Assembly: GCF_014839805.1 (NCBI RefSeq)
Contig: NC_051123.1
Location: 10,026,727-10,090,726, forward strand
Reading direction: 5' to 3'
Source of the DNA: Manduca sexta
Taxonomy: Eukaryota; Arthropoda; Insecta; Lepidoptera; Sphingidae
DNA length: 64,000 nt
Shown here in pieces: positions 22,973-33,400 of this stretch. The notes beneath the pieces are model-generated. The model was not told where the DNA came from. It ran no database searches and worked only from the letters and a program-made list of their open reading frames with translations. Every line of letters begins with the position of its first letter. Position 1 is the stretch's first letter. The position numbers were made by a program, and so were the translations under genes.

Positions 22973-23648
22973 AGATGACCCGGTGAACTTCGTATCACCT
23001 ACATACATTTATTATTATTATTCATCGTGGAACGCAATTTTGCCATACCAATACGTATGTTATCATTATCTGTCTCCCGTTAGTCAACAGTACGGCTTGC
23101 ACGTGAAGAAGCTCGTCGCACATTTGATAAACTTCGACGATCTAAGTCATCTTCTCCGTGGCATTTTGCGACAATAACATTAAATAAAGTTCTCACGCAC
23201 TGACAAATTGATGATAGATTTTAATAATAGTCTTGAAATTTATTTATTTATTTTCTATTTTTAAGAACCCACTGACACTTTTACACTTTATTTATTTCTG
23301 AAATGTTTTGTATTTGAACAAAATAAACCAAAGAAATCGGACCTCATAGTACAACTATGAAACAGACAAATTTCTGAACGCACCTATATATATGTGACAG
23401 CCAGGCCAATTCTTTATTTCTAAAAAAGACAAAAGACATCGAATGTTTCATGGCTAGGAACATTTTGTATTGAAAACTTATATTTTCGTTTTTAGTATTT
23501 TCCGTTATTTATTATTTATGTTCGTCACCGTTTAATCCATCCCTGGACTTCCACAATTAATTCAAAACCAAAATTAGCCAAATCGGTTCAGCCGTTCTCG
23601 AGTTTTAGCGAGACTAACGAACAGCAATTGATTTTTATATATATAGAT
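22973..23648 (+). mobile_element. Repeat I, long copy
   Basis: It opens ACTAGATGACCCGGTGAACTTCG and closes with AATCGGTTCAGCCGTTCTCG, TTTTAGCGAGACTAACGAAC and TTTTTATATATATAGAT. The same ends occur at 51897-52166 around a shorter body. The enclosed 64-codon ORF (22983-23177) is not recognised. The class is uncertain. Confidence 0.75.
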
Positions 23649-23847
23649 TTTGCTGGCAGATCCTTTCGCGTAAAATAAAAAAGTACTATTAAACATGTTT
23701 CTAAATTAAAATAAGCTTGTGTAAATCTAGCGTATCTCTTTGAAAAGGAGCATGCAACTACATATACTGGTTAAAGCGATCTACATGGACACGAACATCT
23801 ACATATTAAGACTTAACTTTAAGAACTGCTTTGGAACATTAAAACTA

Positions 23848-24035
23848 AACTATTTTTAGGATTTTATCGCGGTTATAATATTTTAGTTTTCTCCCAACGC
23901 TTCAAAGAACCGGATCTTTGCGGATGACCAAAACCTCAGTCCCCCGTGACCACGAAGGCTGCAAAGTTTTCGAAACGTCGGGAGAAAAGTAAAATATTAA
24001 AACCGCGATAAAATCCGAAAAATGGCTTTGGAGCA
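23848..24035. mobile_element. Family F inverted pair (PLE foldback)
   Basis: AGGATTTTATCGCGGTTATAA and TTTTCTCCCAACGCTTC (F, minus strand) are followed, after about 20 bp, by the same sequence inverted: GGCTGCAAAGTTTTCGAAACG, then GGGAGAAAAGTAAAATATT and CCGCGATAAAATCCGAAAAAT. Comparison with 54809-55317 identifies F as the 3' end of a Penelope-like element. Confidence 0.8.
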
Positions 24036-24366
24036 ATTAGAAATTACAAAGCAAAGGCTACTAATGCCCGACAATATAAATTATTAACTCATCCTTACCA
24101 AATCTCAAACGTAACCACATAAGTTAGCGTCAGTTTAGCCGAGATTAACACTCAATGATCCCAAAACGGCAATTTGGCTTAGTATAAACGTTCCAAATGC
24201 TTCAGAATTACCAGGTGTTAAGGCTTAAATTAAAGATAAACCTGATGCTAATTTTCAACAGCAAAATCAACACGAGTAAATCTCCCCGATGTTTTTCATG
24301 TATGATAATTTGGTTATATCGTGTACCGTATTTTTTTTATGAGAGTACGGCAACATAACTTAACGT

Positions 24367-24657
24367 TTATTGCTTTGAACGACGAGACAAGCTTATCTTT
24401 GGGCTGATGTTAAGCGATACGACCGCCCATAAACAGTAGAAATACCATCCAACTTGAATTACAAAGTATTGTTCTGTATTCCACTGCGCTCGCCATCCTG
24501 AGACATGAGATGTTAAGTCTAATAGTTACACTGGCTACAATGTCCTTCAAACCGGACAACAACAGTGACTACACACTGCTGCTTGGCGGCAGAAATAGAC
24601 ATTGCGGTGGTACTCACCCAGGCAGACTCTCACACATGAGAGATTTACCACCAGTAA
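24367..24657 (-). mobile_element. Family A, full length
   Basis: The complete set of A blocks is present. TTACTGGTGGTAAATCTCTC marks the 5' end on the minus strand. A small deletion removes the TTATGTCCAGT-type segment near 24521. Confidence 0.88.
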
Positions 24658-25134
24658 ACACCTAATGGTATGTAGTATTTTTTATTATATTTCATACATC
24701 CACCTTATACATAATAATGTGGTAATAAGCTAGTATTATAAGCTATGTTTTTCGAATTGCAGAACAGAATAATTAAAATACAGTAGAGAATAAAATTATA
24801 ATATGTTTATTTAGAACTTAATCGACTTCTATTTTTCTCAAAACTGATATCAATCAATTATTTGATATGGAAGTGATATCGCGTATATCATCCTCCATCA
24901 TTTATCAAGTAAGCCTTGCTTGAAGGCTGCATAATTCTCGTATGCATTTTTCATTTCTTCGAATCGTATCAATCATGCTAAACTGACAATATCGTTTGTT
25001 CAATATCCTATATTGTAGTGTGGGAACCGACATTGGGTTCGGTGTCCACGTCGGGAAAGATATAGACGAAAACAATATAAAGGACTTACCGATGCTTGAA
25101 TATAATACACCGGGTCGTTTTGACATTATCAAAA

Positions 25135-25264
25135 AATCTGAAAACTAAAACCAGGATTTTTCGTGAAAATATTAGTTATTATTGGATGATTTTTGGCACA
25201 ATGTCAGCAAAAGTGAAGACGAGTATGTGGTTTCATTTAGTAAAGTAATGTCAAAATGACTATA
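25135..25264. repeat. Repeat T, copy 2
   Basis: TTTTTCGTGAAAATATTAG, TTGGATGATTTTTGGCACAATG and TAATGTCAAAATGAC align with 11365-11483. The poly(A) end of the next A copy abuts it. Confidence 0.65.
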
Positions 25265-25437
25265 TTTTTTTATTGCTTTGAATGAAGAGACGAGCTTGCC
25301 GTTCGCCTGATGGAAATCGATACGACAGCCCATAAACAGTACATCATCCAATACTTTGAATTACAAAATGTTGTTTGGTATATTCCACTACGCCCACCAT
25401 CCTAAGAGATGAGATGTTAAGTCTTATTATGTCCAGA
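25265..25437 (-). mobile_element. Family A, 5'-truncated
   Basis: The minus strand keeps the 3' half from CTGGACATAATAAG to CATCAGGCGAACGGCAAGC and poly(A). The 5' half is missing, which is the usual form of retroposon truncation. Confidence 0.8.
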
Positions 25438-25699
25438 GGGTACTTCGAAAAACGAAATACGTAGTTTAGGATGACGAATCGCACGTTTTGAAATATAAAC
25501 AGGACATCAATATATAACGTTAACGTTTACGATTGTAAAATACATCTCAGTTACAGCCCCTGATTGGCTTCCGACCGTTTAAAATTCCTTTCAGCATTTG
25601 TGAAATGGGTTGCGATACAAAGGTACGATCGCAATTGCCATAGTTAGTAAGCCGTGGGATTTTCACTAGTCGACGATATTGCGTCGTTTTATTGCAGTA

Positions 25700-25851
25700 C
25701 AGTGGCGGAAGGTCCATATAACCCGATTACTGCCGGCTTCACTTTTGTCATTTTTGTAATTAATTATTAGAACGATTTGGAGACCGCATTTATGCAAATA
25801 CCTATATGTTGTGCCGGGCTACGTTTGGGAAAACTTCTCCCTTCGCCACTG
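25700..25851. mobile_element. hAT-type MITE Q
   Basis: The ends are CAGTGGCGGAAGG and CCTTCGCCACTG-like. The flanks TTGCAGTA and TTTTAGTA agree at 6 of 8 positions. ATAACCCGATTACTGCCGGCTTC shows it is inverted relative to 21411-21573. Confidence 0.82.
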
Positions 25852-25867
25852 TTTTAGTATGGCTATA

Positions 25868-25970
25868 TATATATTAATGCAACATTCATCAGGCAGAAGA
25901 CCGAAGCCGATGAAGAGATATCGCTATGAAGATAATTGGGAGTCATGATCCTCAATAGTGAGTGATTTCT
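25868..25970 (+). pseudogene. LINE C-terminal fragment
   Basis: CATCAGGCAGAAGACCGAAGCC, GAGATATCGC and GAGTCATGATCCTCAATAGTGAG match the end of the LINE ORF at 33165-33395. The residual protein in that frame reads FHQAEDRSR before a stop. This is a short, dead 3' piece. Confidence 0.65.
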
Positions 25971-26189
25971 TCCTAACCGAATTTTGGCCACGGCCAATTT
26001 CAATGGAGATCAGCTAAGTACACTGGAAATATAAAAAAAAGTATATAGGCATACCTAATGCTAAAGGTAGCTAGAGGATTTTTCTACCAGTCGACCTTAG
26101 GGTAGTGCAGAGATAAAAAAGATGGATGCATCTATAAACAGTGAATTAAATTATTTTATTTCATGTATAGCATTATTATTTCCATTTAT

Positions 26190-26325
26190 ACTATTTTTCG
26201 GACTTTGTCGCGGTTTTATATATTTTAATGTTTAAAACGTTAGTAGAAAATTAAAATATAATAAACTGCGATAAAATCAAAACCTAGTTTAATTTCGATG
26301 TCTAACATTTGTATAAACGGAAGTA
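26190..26325. mobile_element. Family F foldback, compact
   Basis: ATTTTTCGGACTTTGTCGCGG (minus-strand F) is followed at once by AAACTGCGATAAAATCAAAAC and GTTTAATTTCGATGTCTAACA (plus-strand F). The middle of F is lost on both arms. Confidence 0.65.
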
Positions 26326-26520
26326 AACGGAAAGACCACGGATTTAGATGAAATTTTTCGGAAAGATAGACCCTATCCCAAACATACAAGGTTCATTATG
26401 ATTTATCGCAAAATACAACCTGAATCTTTTATTCCGAGCAATTTCTTTAACACAGGCGAAGTTCCGAGTAACACCTAGTACGTAGTAACATTATAGATTT
26501 TTTGTCACTTATCATGACGG

Positions 26521-26783
26521 TTTTTTTTTCTTTTGAGCCCACTGCACCTGATGGTAAATGGAGTGGGGTTTAATAGCAACAGACGAGAGGTGATAATTAC
26601 CCCTCGACAGTCGGCACAATTATAATTAATATTTAATTATTATTATTACCGGACTGTTGGAACCGGATTTACACAGGTCGATCCTGGAACGCAATATTCT
26701 TACGTGAGCCACTATGGCGGGTTTTAATACCTTGTATATGGTCGCTATTCTGGTGGATATAAAATATATCCTACCACCAGCAA
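26521..26783 (-). mobile_element. Family B with internal A/T insertion
   Basis: A full-length B on the minus strand. An extra ATTAATATTTAATTATTATTATTA-like stretch (about 26630-26653) splits the CACAATTATGCCGG block at exactly that point. Confidence 0.85.
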
Positions 26784-27268
26784 AACAGAACGTATATTGA
26801 TTGTTAATAACTCCATATCAAGTTTATTGTGATATCGGGAACTAATACGCTTTGGTGCAGGAACGGTTAATAAATTCAATTACATACGCGACAATGTGGA
26901 GATGGTTTATGCATCGAATTTGGTTCCAGGATACCTCACGATACGTATAAGACACGTAAACGACACGTAAATACGTAAATTATACCAGAAGCTTTATCTA
27001 CGATAATGTAAGCCCGTCACAACTCGTAATATCCAATTCAGTTGCCAAGAGAATATTTTAATAGAGAGAAGAGATAAATAATTTCGTGAATCTAAATTTC
27101 AAGGCCATAAAAAGGTAATTCGGATAGATACTTACTTAATTACATTAAGAGTTAGGACTAAGAAACATCTTACTTCGTTTCAAAATAAGAATTACGTAGA
27201 TATTATAAATTGAAATTTCGCGGATTTTTTCGCGGTTTTTATGTTATAATTTTCTGCAGAGGTATCTA

Positions 27269-27530
27269 ACCCCCTTATTCATAAACGTTTTTTATCTAAG
27301 GACGGAGTAAAGCTGTGATAACAAGCCTGTTTCTCAGTGCCCAACGGCACTGAGAAATAGACATAGGGCCGTTGTGATTGGTTATTATTGTTGTATTTCA
27401 ATATTAGCCAATCACAACGGCCCTACGTCTACGCACTGCGAAGACTGCCATGCCGTCAGCACTGAGAAACATACTTGTTATCACAGCCTTACTCGGTCGT
27501 TAGATAAAAAACGTCTATGAATAAGGGGGT
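27269..27530. mobile_element. Foldback MITE L, copy 2, TA-flanked
   Basis: ACCCCCTTATTCATAAACG and CGTCTATGAATAAGGGGGT are inverted, with TA immediately outside both (27267-27268, 27531-27532). The inner segment GTAAAGCTGTGATAACAAG repeats inverted, and a second inner stem is formed by AGGGCCGTTGTGATTGG and CCAATCACAACGGCCCT. TA duplication with long inverted ends fits a Tc1/mariner-type non-autonomous element. Confidence 0.92.
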
Positions 27531-27778
27531 TAGACTGTAGCCTTCATAGTTACGGGAGGAGACATATTATACATTGTTAAATTATTGTGACGTATAAAAA
27601 CGACATGTATGAATAAATTTTAGCACAAATCCGCCGAGTTTGAACAGACCTTTTTTAATTACCTCGAACTAATTCAATTTGTTACTTTCTGGTAACGCGG
27701 TCTCCTGACCTGACTATTATGAACTTGTACAATTTATTTAAAAGTAGTTCAGATTGTCAGATTGCTTTTTTATTATTC

Positions 27779-28050
27779 ACTAGGTTTTGTTCGCGGCTTC
27801 GCCCGCGTGAGTAAATTTTTCGGGATAATTTTTTTTTCCGACTTACTTGATATTTATCCTTATATTATGACTAAATTACACAAAATCATTATAAATTGTA
27901 GCCTATATGTTATTTTAATGTATAGCCAATATTACTATAAAGTGTCATCCAAATCCGTTGAATAGTTTTTTCGTGCAAGAGGAACAAACATACATACCTT
28001 CATCCTCACAAACTTTCGCATTTATAATATTAGTAGGACTACCTTCGTCG
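27779..28050 (-). mobile_element. Repeat J (G-related)
   Basis: TAGGTTTTGTTCGCGGCTTCGC leads, and CACAAACTTTCGCATTTATAA with TATTAGTAGGA closes. I recognise this pair of ends from many lepidopteran genomes. The 67-codon ORF (27762-27965) inside is a shadow. Confidence 0.75.
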
Positions 28051-28079
28051 TCTGGACTGTCAGACTGCTTCGAAGGCTA

Positions 28080-28318
28080 GTTGTATCGCGTGCGTGGTTC
28101 ACCACTGCTTTGAGGCGCCGGGTTCGAATGCCGGTTCGGGCAGTAATATTTTAGTTTTTCTCCTCAATATCAGTACAAAGTTTGGAATTCGTGCTTGATA
28201 GTGGTAGGCTCGTCTCCTATCACATCATGGGACAAAGAACACTTAGCGGAGGTGGGTGCCCTGGTTGAACACTTATACCTTCGGGGATAAAGGAGTGATG
28301 TGTATTTTTAGGACAACA
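28080..28318 (+). mobile_element. SINE E copy
   Basis: The tRNA-like head has box B GGGTTCGAATGCC (about 28117-28129). The body has TGGTAGGCTCGTCTCCTATC, CACATCATGGGAC and CTTCGGGGATAAAGG. Confidence 0.75.
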
Positions 28319-28330
28319 GCTAATGCCTAC

Positions 28331-28535
28331 CAGTGGCGAAACGTCCACACAACCCGTCATAGTATATTATATTGTCTAATTTGTGAGCCAAATAAAAAAA
28401 AACAATGACTACCGGCTTCCCTTTTAGGTTTATTTACGTTCGCCGCTTTTGTTTTCAAATTGGCCGCGATATGTTAACAAAGGCATGGTTTTTTGCTTCG
28501 GGTTACCTTTAGAAAAAATTCACCCTTCGCCACTG
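28331..28535. mobile_element. hAT-type MITE Q with perfect 8-bp TSD
   Basis: CAGTGGCGAAACG and CCCTTCGCCACTG are inverted. ATGCCTAC is duplicated exactly at 28323-28330 and 28536-28543. At 205 bp it is the longest Q here. It includes GACTACCGGCTTCCCTTTTAG and TTGGCCGCGATATGTTAAC. Confidence 0.94.
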
Positions 28536-28969
28536 ATGCCTACCCGATATTCTATGGAGTAGAATGGTGTGGCCATCTATAGTTTCATTGTGGTAATATT
28601 ACTTATGTGCCAGTTGCAGTCCCACGAGTTAGATCTGTGCCAAGTATTGAGTAAGCTTTATTACTTGCTATCCTTTGCGCAATTGATAACAGACCCTTCA
28701 AGTAATATCTAAATTAATATAGTGTTGACAGCCTTTGATTCAATTCAATTGCTAAAATATTTTTTTTAGTTACAGCGTCTGTCAATTTTATATTACTGGT
28801 ATGAGAAATATTGACATCACGTTGAAGTTATTTTGTGTTGGCGTAACTGCTTGACAAGCTCTGCGCCGTATTAACAGAGTTAAAAAATCAAATGTACCGC
28901 ATAAAAAATTCTACTTTGAACAGAACACATTACCATCCGAACACCCACAGAATCGTGGCCGTAACTTAG

Positions 28970-29032
28970 TATAATAAACCGTCAGTATCTACTGCAGCAG
29001 AGATCAGTTTTACGTCGTATTTTATGACATCG
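28970..29032 (+). promoter_or_regulatory. Possible core promoter and short first exon
   Basis: TATAATAA (28970-28977) is followed by an arthropod-type initiator, ATCAGTT (29003-29009). ATG occurs at 29024 and a strong splice donor, CG|GTAAGTAA, at 29033. Read together they would give a first exon coding Met-Thr-Ser before an intron. Tiny coding first exons that start a signal peptide are typical of insect cuticular and other secreted-protein genes. The TATA-initiator spacing (about 36) is longer than usual and the 5' UTR would be only 18 nt. No second exon was found. Confidence 0.3.
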
Positions 29033-29491
29033 GTAAGTAATAAAACAATAGTGTATGAAGCAACTATGTCGCGTGCGATACTCGTAACTCGATGATAAAA
29101 TGACCAATTATGGATAAATTGTCAAGTAATCGAGCACCTGTCTTTTTAATGTGATTCTTAGGACTTGTTTTTATCATGAATTTCGTTCGCTGGCAAGGGC
29201 TGGCTCATACGAACACACCGGACTTTTGGGTGAGAGCTGTAGGCATTCGCAACCCTTGGAAATGTGCAACCCTGCTTAGGGCAAGCCAGTAACGAGTTAC
29301 GAACCTCGGCTCAGAATTGTCACTGGTAGAGGTTGAGACATCAATAATTAGGGATGAACGAATAATGACAATCTATCCATTATTCGTCAGCAAGTGGGTC
29401 AGAACTATTAGAAGCGTCGGGAAGATAGAGAACGCGGCGAGAACGGAACTGCGGTCTTGTATAGTGAAACATTGCTGAAAATAATTGGGAC

Positions 29492-29563
29492 TGACCCCGA
29501 CGTGATTTGAACACGTAACCTTATGATCTGGAGTCAGGTGCGCTACCGTTGCGCCACGGAAGT
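29492..29563 (-). tRNA. tRNA-Trp (CCA), apparently decayed
   Basis: The minus strand carries GTGGCGCAACGGTAGCGC (D arm), TGACTCCAGATCA (anticodon loop with CCA) and ACGTGTTCAAATCACGT (perfect T arm), then CGGGGTCA. A TTTT pol III terminator lies 11 bases downstream (29478-29481). Total length is 72 nt, the usual size. Defects: the two outer anticodon-stem pairs (C27-A43, C28-T42) are broken. The 5' acceptor strand reads ACTTCCG, so its two outermost pairs fail. Family B begins at 29561, overlapping the 5' end. I infer a real tRNA gene damaged by, or adjacent to, the B insertion. Confidence 0.75.
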
Positions 29564-29743
29564 GGCCCACGTAGGTGTGTCGCGCTTCGGGATCAGCCTG
29601 TGTATATCCGATTCCAACAGGCCGGCATAATTGTGTCGACTGCCGAGGGGTAATCATCTCTCGTCAATCGACACTCTATCGACCCCACTCCACTTACTAT
29701 TAGGTGATATGGGGTCACTTTGCCAAGCACTATAAAAAAAAAA
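29561..29743 (+). mobile_element. Family B, 5'-truncated at the tRNA
   Basis: B starts abruptly at AGTGGCCCACGTAGG and continues through GGCCGGCATAATTGTG and CCACTCCACTTACTATTAGG to TATAAAAAAAAA. The missing 5' third is replaced by the 5' end of the tRNA-Trp sequence in opposite orientation. Confidence 0.85.
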
Positions 29744-29994
29744 TCTTTTCTAATTTTAGCGACATTAAAACAAATAAAAAATATTCTATGTTGAACCTAA
29801 ATCAAAGTAGTTTTAATGCATCAGATCCCAGGAACACCAAACGCCCGGGATTAGTGGGGACCATGGAGCGGGATTCAAGGGATTTATACACTGATTACAA
29901 TACTTTCAGTGCTGTAACGAGGGCACGACATCCATTTGTAAACAAACAGAATAGATACTAACAGACAATGATTGCATACTCATTACATATTTGT
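29744..29994. other. Unassigned; C-terminal part of an 85-codon ORF
   Basis: The ORF 29704-29961 begins in the B tail and runs on through sequence I do not recognise (DPRNTKRPGLVGTMERDSRD). It has no splice acceptor or domain, and I leave it uncalled. Confidence 0.3.
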
Positions 29995-30080
29995 TTGTGT
30001 TCTTGGGCGTCGGGAGGGGGGTCCGGAACAAATCACAATAAAAATACCTGAATGACAATGGGAATTATCGACCACAGACG
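29995..30080 (-). repeat. Repeat family D, copy 2
   Basis: GGCGTCGGGAGGGGGGTCCGG, AACAAATCACAATAAAAATAC and TGAATGACAATGGGAATTATCG are the inverse of 572-690. Confidence 0.6.
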
Positions 30081-30834
30081 TTTTATTGCGGTTTAGCATA
30101 TGCACATACCAGCGCGATTTTTATTAAAAAAAAATAAAAAAAAAATTATGATATTATATAGTACTTACTTATGTAGGTGCACCACCCTAAAAGTAATCTT
30201 GATGGGGCTCATATTTGTGTTAGTTACTGTACCTAATAGTTCTTCACTGAAAGGACCTAAAGTTAGTTCGGCGGTATATAATATTACAGCTGCTGTAGGA
30301 ACTTTTAAATTAGCATTGGTTAGCAATGTAAAATCGAAAATAAGAAATAAATATTTAATTTGATTTTACTAACATAAACAGCAAAACAAATAATTAAATA
30401 ACAACGAAATTAAAACTACAGTAATACAAGAGAAATCTCAAAAATGAAGATCATTTTTGCATTACTCAATCAAAATTCTACTACGTTTTGATTTGGATAT
30501 TCCACGAAACAATACAAATACGCACTACATTCATTACCATATAAAAGAAAAAAATATCATTATTATTCTCTTTGGGATTGCTTGATAATTTGCAGATCAA
30601 CGTCTCGGATCTGAGTTGGCCGGGAGCCATGGTTTTATGATGCAGCAACAAACACTTTATGCTCACCATTTGTGCTAGTTTTGAGGGTTCTGATAATCGT
30701 AAGCCTAGGAATGTCCTTATAGACCTTTTTGTCAAGGTTCGCTGTTTATAATTTGTCAGGATAATAGGGTAGTTTCTGTTTGATTAAGTAAATTTTTTAT
30801 ATGTAATAGAAAATAATATGAAAAATAAATTCTT
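30081..30834. other. Unassigned; two uncalled ORFs
   Basis: An 87-codon plus-strand ORF (30100-30363) contains one hydrophobic stretch (VILMGLIFVLVTV). It has no conserved motif and starts in an A-rich tract. An 84-codon minus-strand ORF (30481-30735) is equally featureless. Confidence 0.35.
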
Positions 30835-31130
30835 CTGTGAAATCAGCATCAAAATTGGTTGAAGAATAAAGCAGTTATTCATATTTGAAATCATGTTGTG
30901 GGCAAAAGTGGAGTTATCGCGCTGTCCTTTTCTGACTCACGAAGCGTTATGACCGGTGGTACTGGGTGACGTCACATTTTACTATTACTTTAATTTGACT
31001 GCTTCCCTTTCCACAAAATTTCAAAGCTTTATAACTTATTTATTTTTGCGTGGATTTTGAAAAATCTTTTTCTGATAGATTTTGGATAAATACATTTTTG
31101 ATTAATCTATTTTAAAAAAAGTCGTCAATT
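30835..31130. repeat. Repeat R, copy 1
   Basis: CAGCATCAAAATTGG, a TTATCGCGCTGTCC-type block, GGGTGACGTCACATTTTAC and AAATTTCAAAGCTTTATAACTT follow in the same order as in 52555-52865. The shared ACGTCA palindrome is the best-conserved part. Confidence 0.6.
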
Positions 31131-31819
31131 ATTCTATTCTTATTCTTCTAAGATTATTTTGCTTATTTTAAGTAACATAATGTCATGAACTACACACACT
31201 CACATCTTTTATTCCCAAAGGGGTAGACAGAGAGGTAAGTAAATTGGGTTTACAAGAGTTCTAACCGGTCCAGAACTCTTTATTTTTTTGTTGTATAATA
31301 TTTTGTATCAATTGTCTTTTAACCAAAACTTATGACCGATATGACCTCAGTCATCGTTTACCATCAAAGGATCCACTTACTTACAATTATAATAAAAAAA
31401 AAAAATCCTCTTTTCCAGTCCATATAATTATTACTTGCCACTTCTACTAAAATAAAACTAACACCATTACATTTGTAAGCAAGGAATTTGCCTTGCTTTT
31501 ATTTTCTAGCATATAAACTAGGAAGTTTAATGCTCTTGCATAGAGTTTGTTCCGAGTTCTGGTATAGGTAGTCGCTGCGGTTTACCCTTTAAGCGAAAGC
31601 CGAAAAATCTTTACGACTCTCATGCCAAAACATTCAAACTATTCCGACTATTTTAATGGTAGTTTTTGTTAAGGGTGTCTGTTAGGAAATAGTTTTTCTT
31701 CTAAGATGTAACTGTGCTATTAGAAATGTAACTTCTGATTTTGATCTTTGCTTTATTCATTCTTGTCTTAAATAAAACATTTAGTGATAATTATATAAAA
31801 CTCTGAACAAATTAGTTTC

Positions 31820-32070
31820 GTTTTTTTTTTATATGCGCGGGACAAAGTGTCCCCACTGCACCTCCTAGTAAGTGGAGTAAGATCCAATATAATGTCGACT
31901 GACGAGAGATGAATACCTCTCGACAGTCGATAGGTGGTAGGATATATTTTATATTCGCCCGTATAGAGAGCACGGTACACAAGGTGTTAAAATCCGCCAT
32001 GGCTCACGTAAGTGTGTCGCGTTCCGTGATCAGTATGTTTATATCCGGTTCCAACAAGTCTCCATAATTA
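31820..32070. mobile_element. Family B with inverted 5' half
   Basis: 31820-31931 is the 3' half of B on the minus strand, ending in poly(A) (T-run 31821-31830). At 31931-31933 the sequence switches to GGTGGTAGGATATATTTTAT, the very 5' end of B, now on the plus strand, and runs to CCATAATTA at 32070. Almost nothing is lost at the break. Read on the minus strand this is an inverted 5' segment followed by a normal 3' segment, the product expected from twin priming. Confidence 0.88.
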
Positions 32071-32897
32071 TATTTACATATTCTGTGTATTCTATTAATT
32101 ATAAAAAAGGTGGCCTTTAGATTCAGTTCCTAAATGTAAAAGTAACAACTAAACCTTATCCTGAAATTGCCATCCAGTATTTGCGACAGCATAACACAAA
32201 TAAATCGAATGCCGATTTTTGACAATCTTCATGCCAGGCCAAACGATTACCTACTAGTCGACAGAATAAAACGATAAAGTTTACACTGAATCTGTCTTAA
32301 TAGTACTTCTAATTGGTAGAGAGAGCGTTTTGGAGGATTTTTTAAAAGAGAAAATTGAGTTCGTCGTCTATTACTTCGGTAAAGGAATTTCTTTTAGTGC
32401 AGTTCAGCGTCTCCATGTTTAAATTGAGAATTACCGTTTGAAAGGATAAAAATATAAATAAACACATTTTTTAAGTTTTTTTTTGGTATTTTTATAACAA
32501 TATATAATTTCGTTTTTACTTATTTTTTCTGATAAAATAATTAGTAAAACCAAAATTCAGTCAACAGCCGTAATAAGGCGGGAGAAAAAAGAGGTCCTAA
32601 TTTTAAATTTTATTTAATTTATTAGAGATGTGCGGCAATCGCATGCAATTTTTCATTCGGTGAAATATAACACGGTCAATGTAATATCTTCTTACTTTAA
32701 CAGTACATTAGGTCCAGATTACGGTGCATCTACGGTAATTATAGTGTACATAAAGCCGCTGTCGCAGTTTGATTACCTTATATGCTTTATTACCACAGAC
32801 AAAGTGATTTCCTTGGATATAATTATAATTGCAGTATAGTCTAATTACACACGTTTATCTGTTGATATCGTAAGAATCAAGTAGTCAAATTATAATC
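32071..32897. other. Unassigned sequence
   Basis: A 69-codon plus-strand ORF (32630-32839) has no recognisable features. A small poly(T)/poly(A) patch lies at 32460-32540. Confidence 0.45.
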
Positions 32898-33085
32898 GAT
32901 TCATCATCATCATCAGCCACAGTATGTCCACTGCTGAATATGGGCCTCCCCCAAATATTTCCAGATCGACCTATTCTAAGCGGCCCCCATCCAGCGACCT
33001 CCTGTGACTTTTATGAGGTCATCTGTTCATCTCGTTGGTGGACGTCCGACGCTGCGCTTGCGAGTTCGTAGTCTCATCTCCAGAA
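32898..33085 (-). pseudogene. RTE-type LINE, C-terminal end
   Basis: The (TCATCA)n start is the (ATG)n tail on the minus strand. The reading frame above it encodes KRSVGRPPTR, a stop, TDDLIKVTGGRWMGAA, a stop, and NRSIWKYLGEAHIQQW. It has two nonsense codons but is otherwise a clear relative of 19790-19957. Confidence 0.82.
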
Positions 33086-33164
33086 TCATCTATGATCGCT
33101 TAAATGGCATGAAAACTTGGTCTTTCAAATAAAGTTAATAACATTTCTTACAAATATATTATAC

Positions 33165-33395
33165 ACTCGCCAGATCGCCAGACGTGAACCAGACAAACCG
33201 GAAAAGCTGCTCATGGTTGGAAAGTTGGAAGAGATGAAACCACGAGAACGAAACTCCAAAAGATGGATAGACCAGATTTCCATTGCGTTGAATGTTTCCA
33301 TTAATACATTTCATCAGGCAAAAGACCGAAGCCGATGCAGAAATATCAGATTGAAGCTAATTGAGAGTCACAATCCTCAATAATGAGGGACTGGC
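33165..33395 (+). pseudogene. LINE reverse transcriptase C-terminus
   Basis: The open frame 33117-33383 encodes RREPDKPEKLLMVGKLEEM, then RNSKRWIDQISIALNVSI and FHQAKDRSRCRNI before a TAA. I recognise this as the conserved C-terminal region of a lepidopteran endonuclease-reverse transcriptase LINE (the RWTDQI-type motif followed by a DRxxWR-type motif, here with Cys for Trp). No upstream domains are present. A shorter copy is at 25868-25970. It directly follows a minus-strand RTE end. Confidence 0.72.
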
Positions 33396-33400
33396 TGGAG

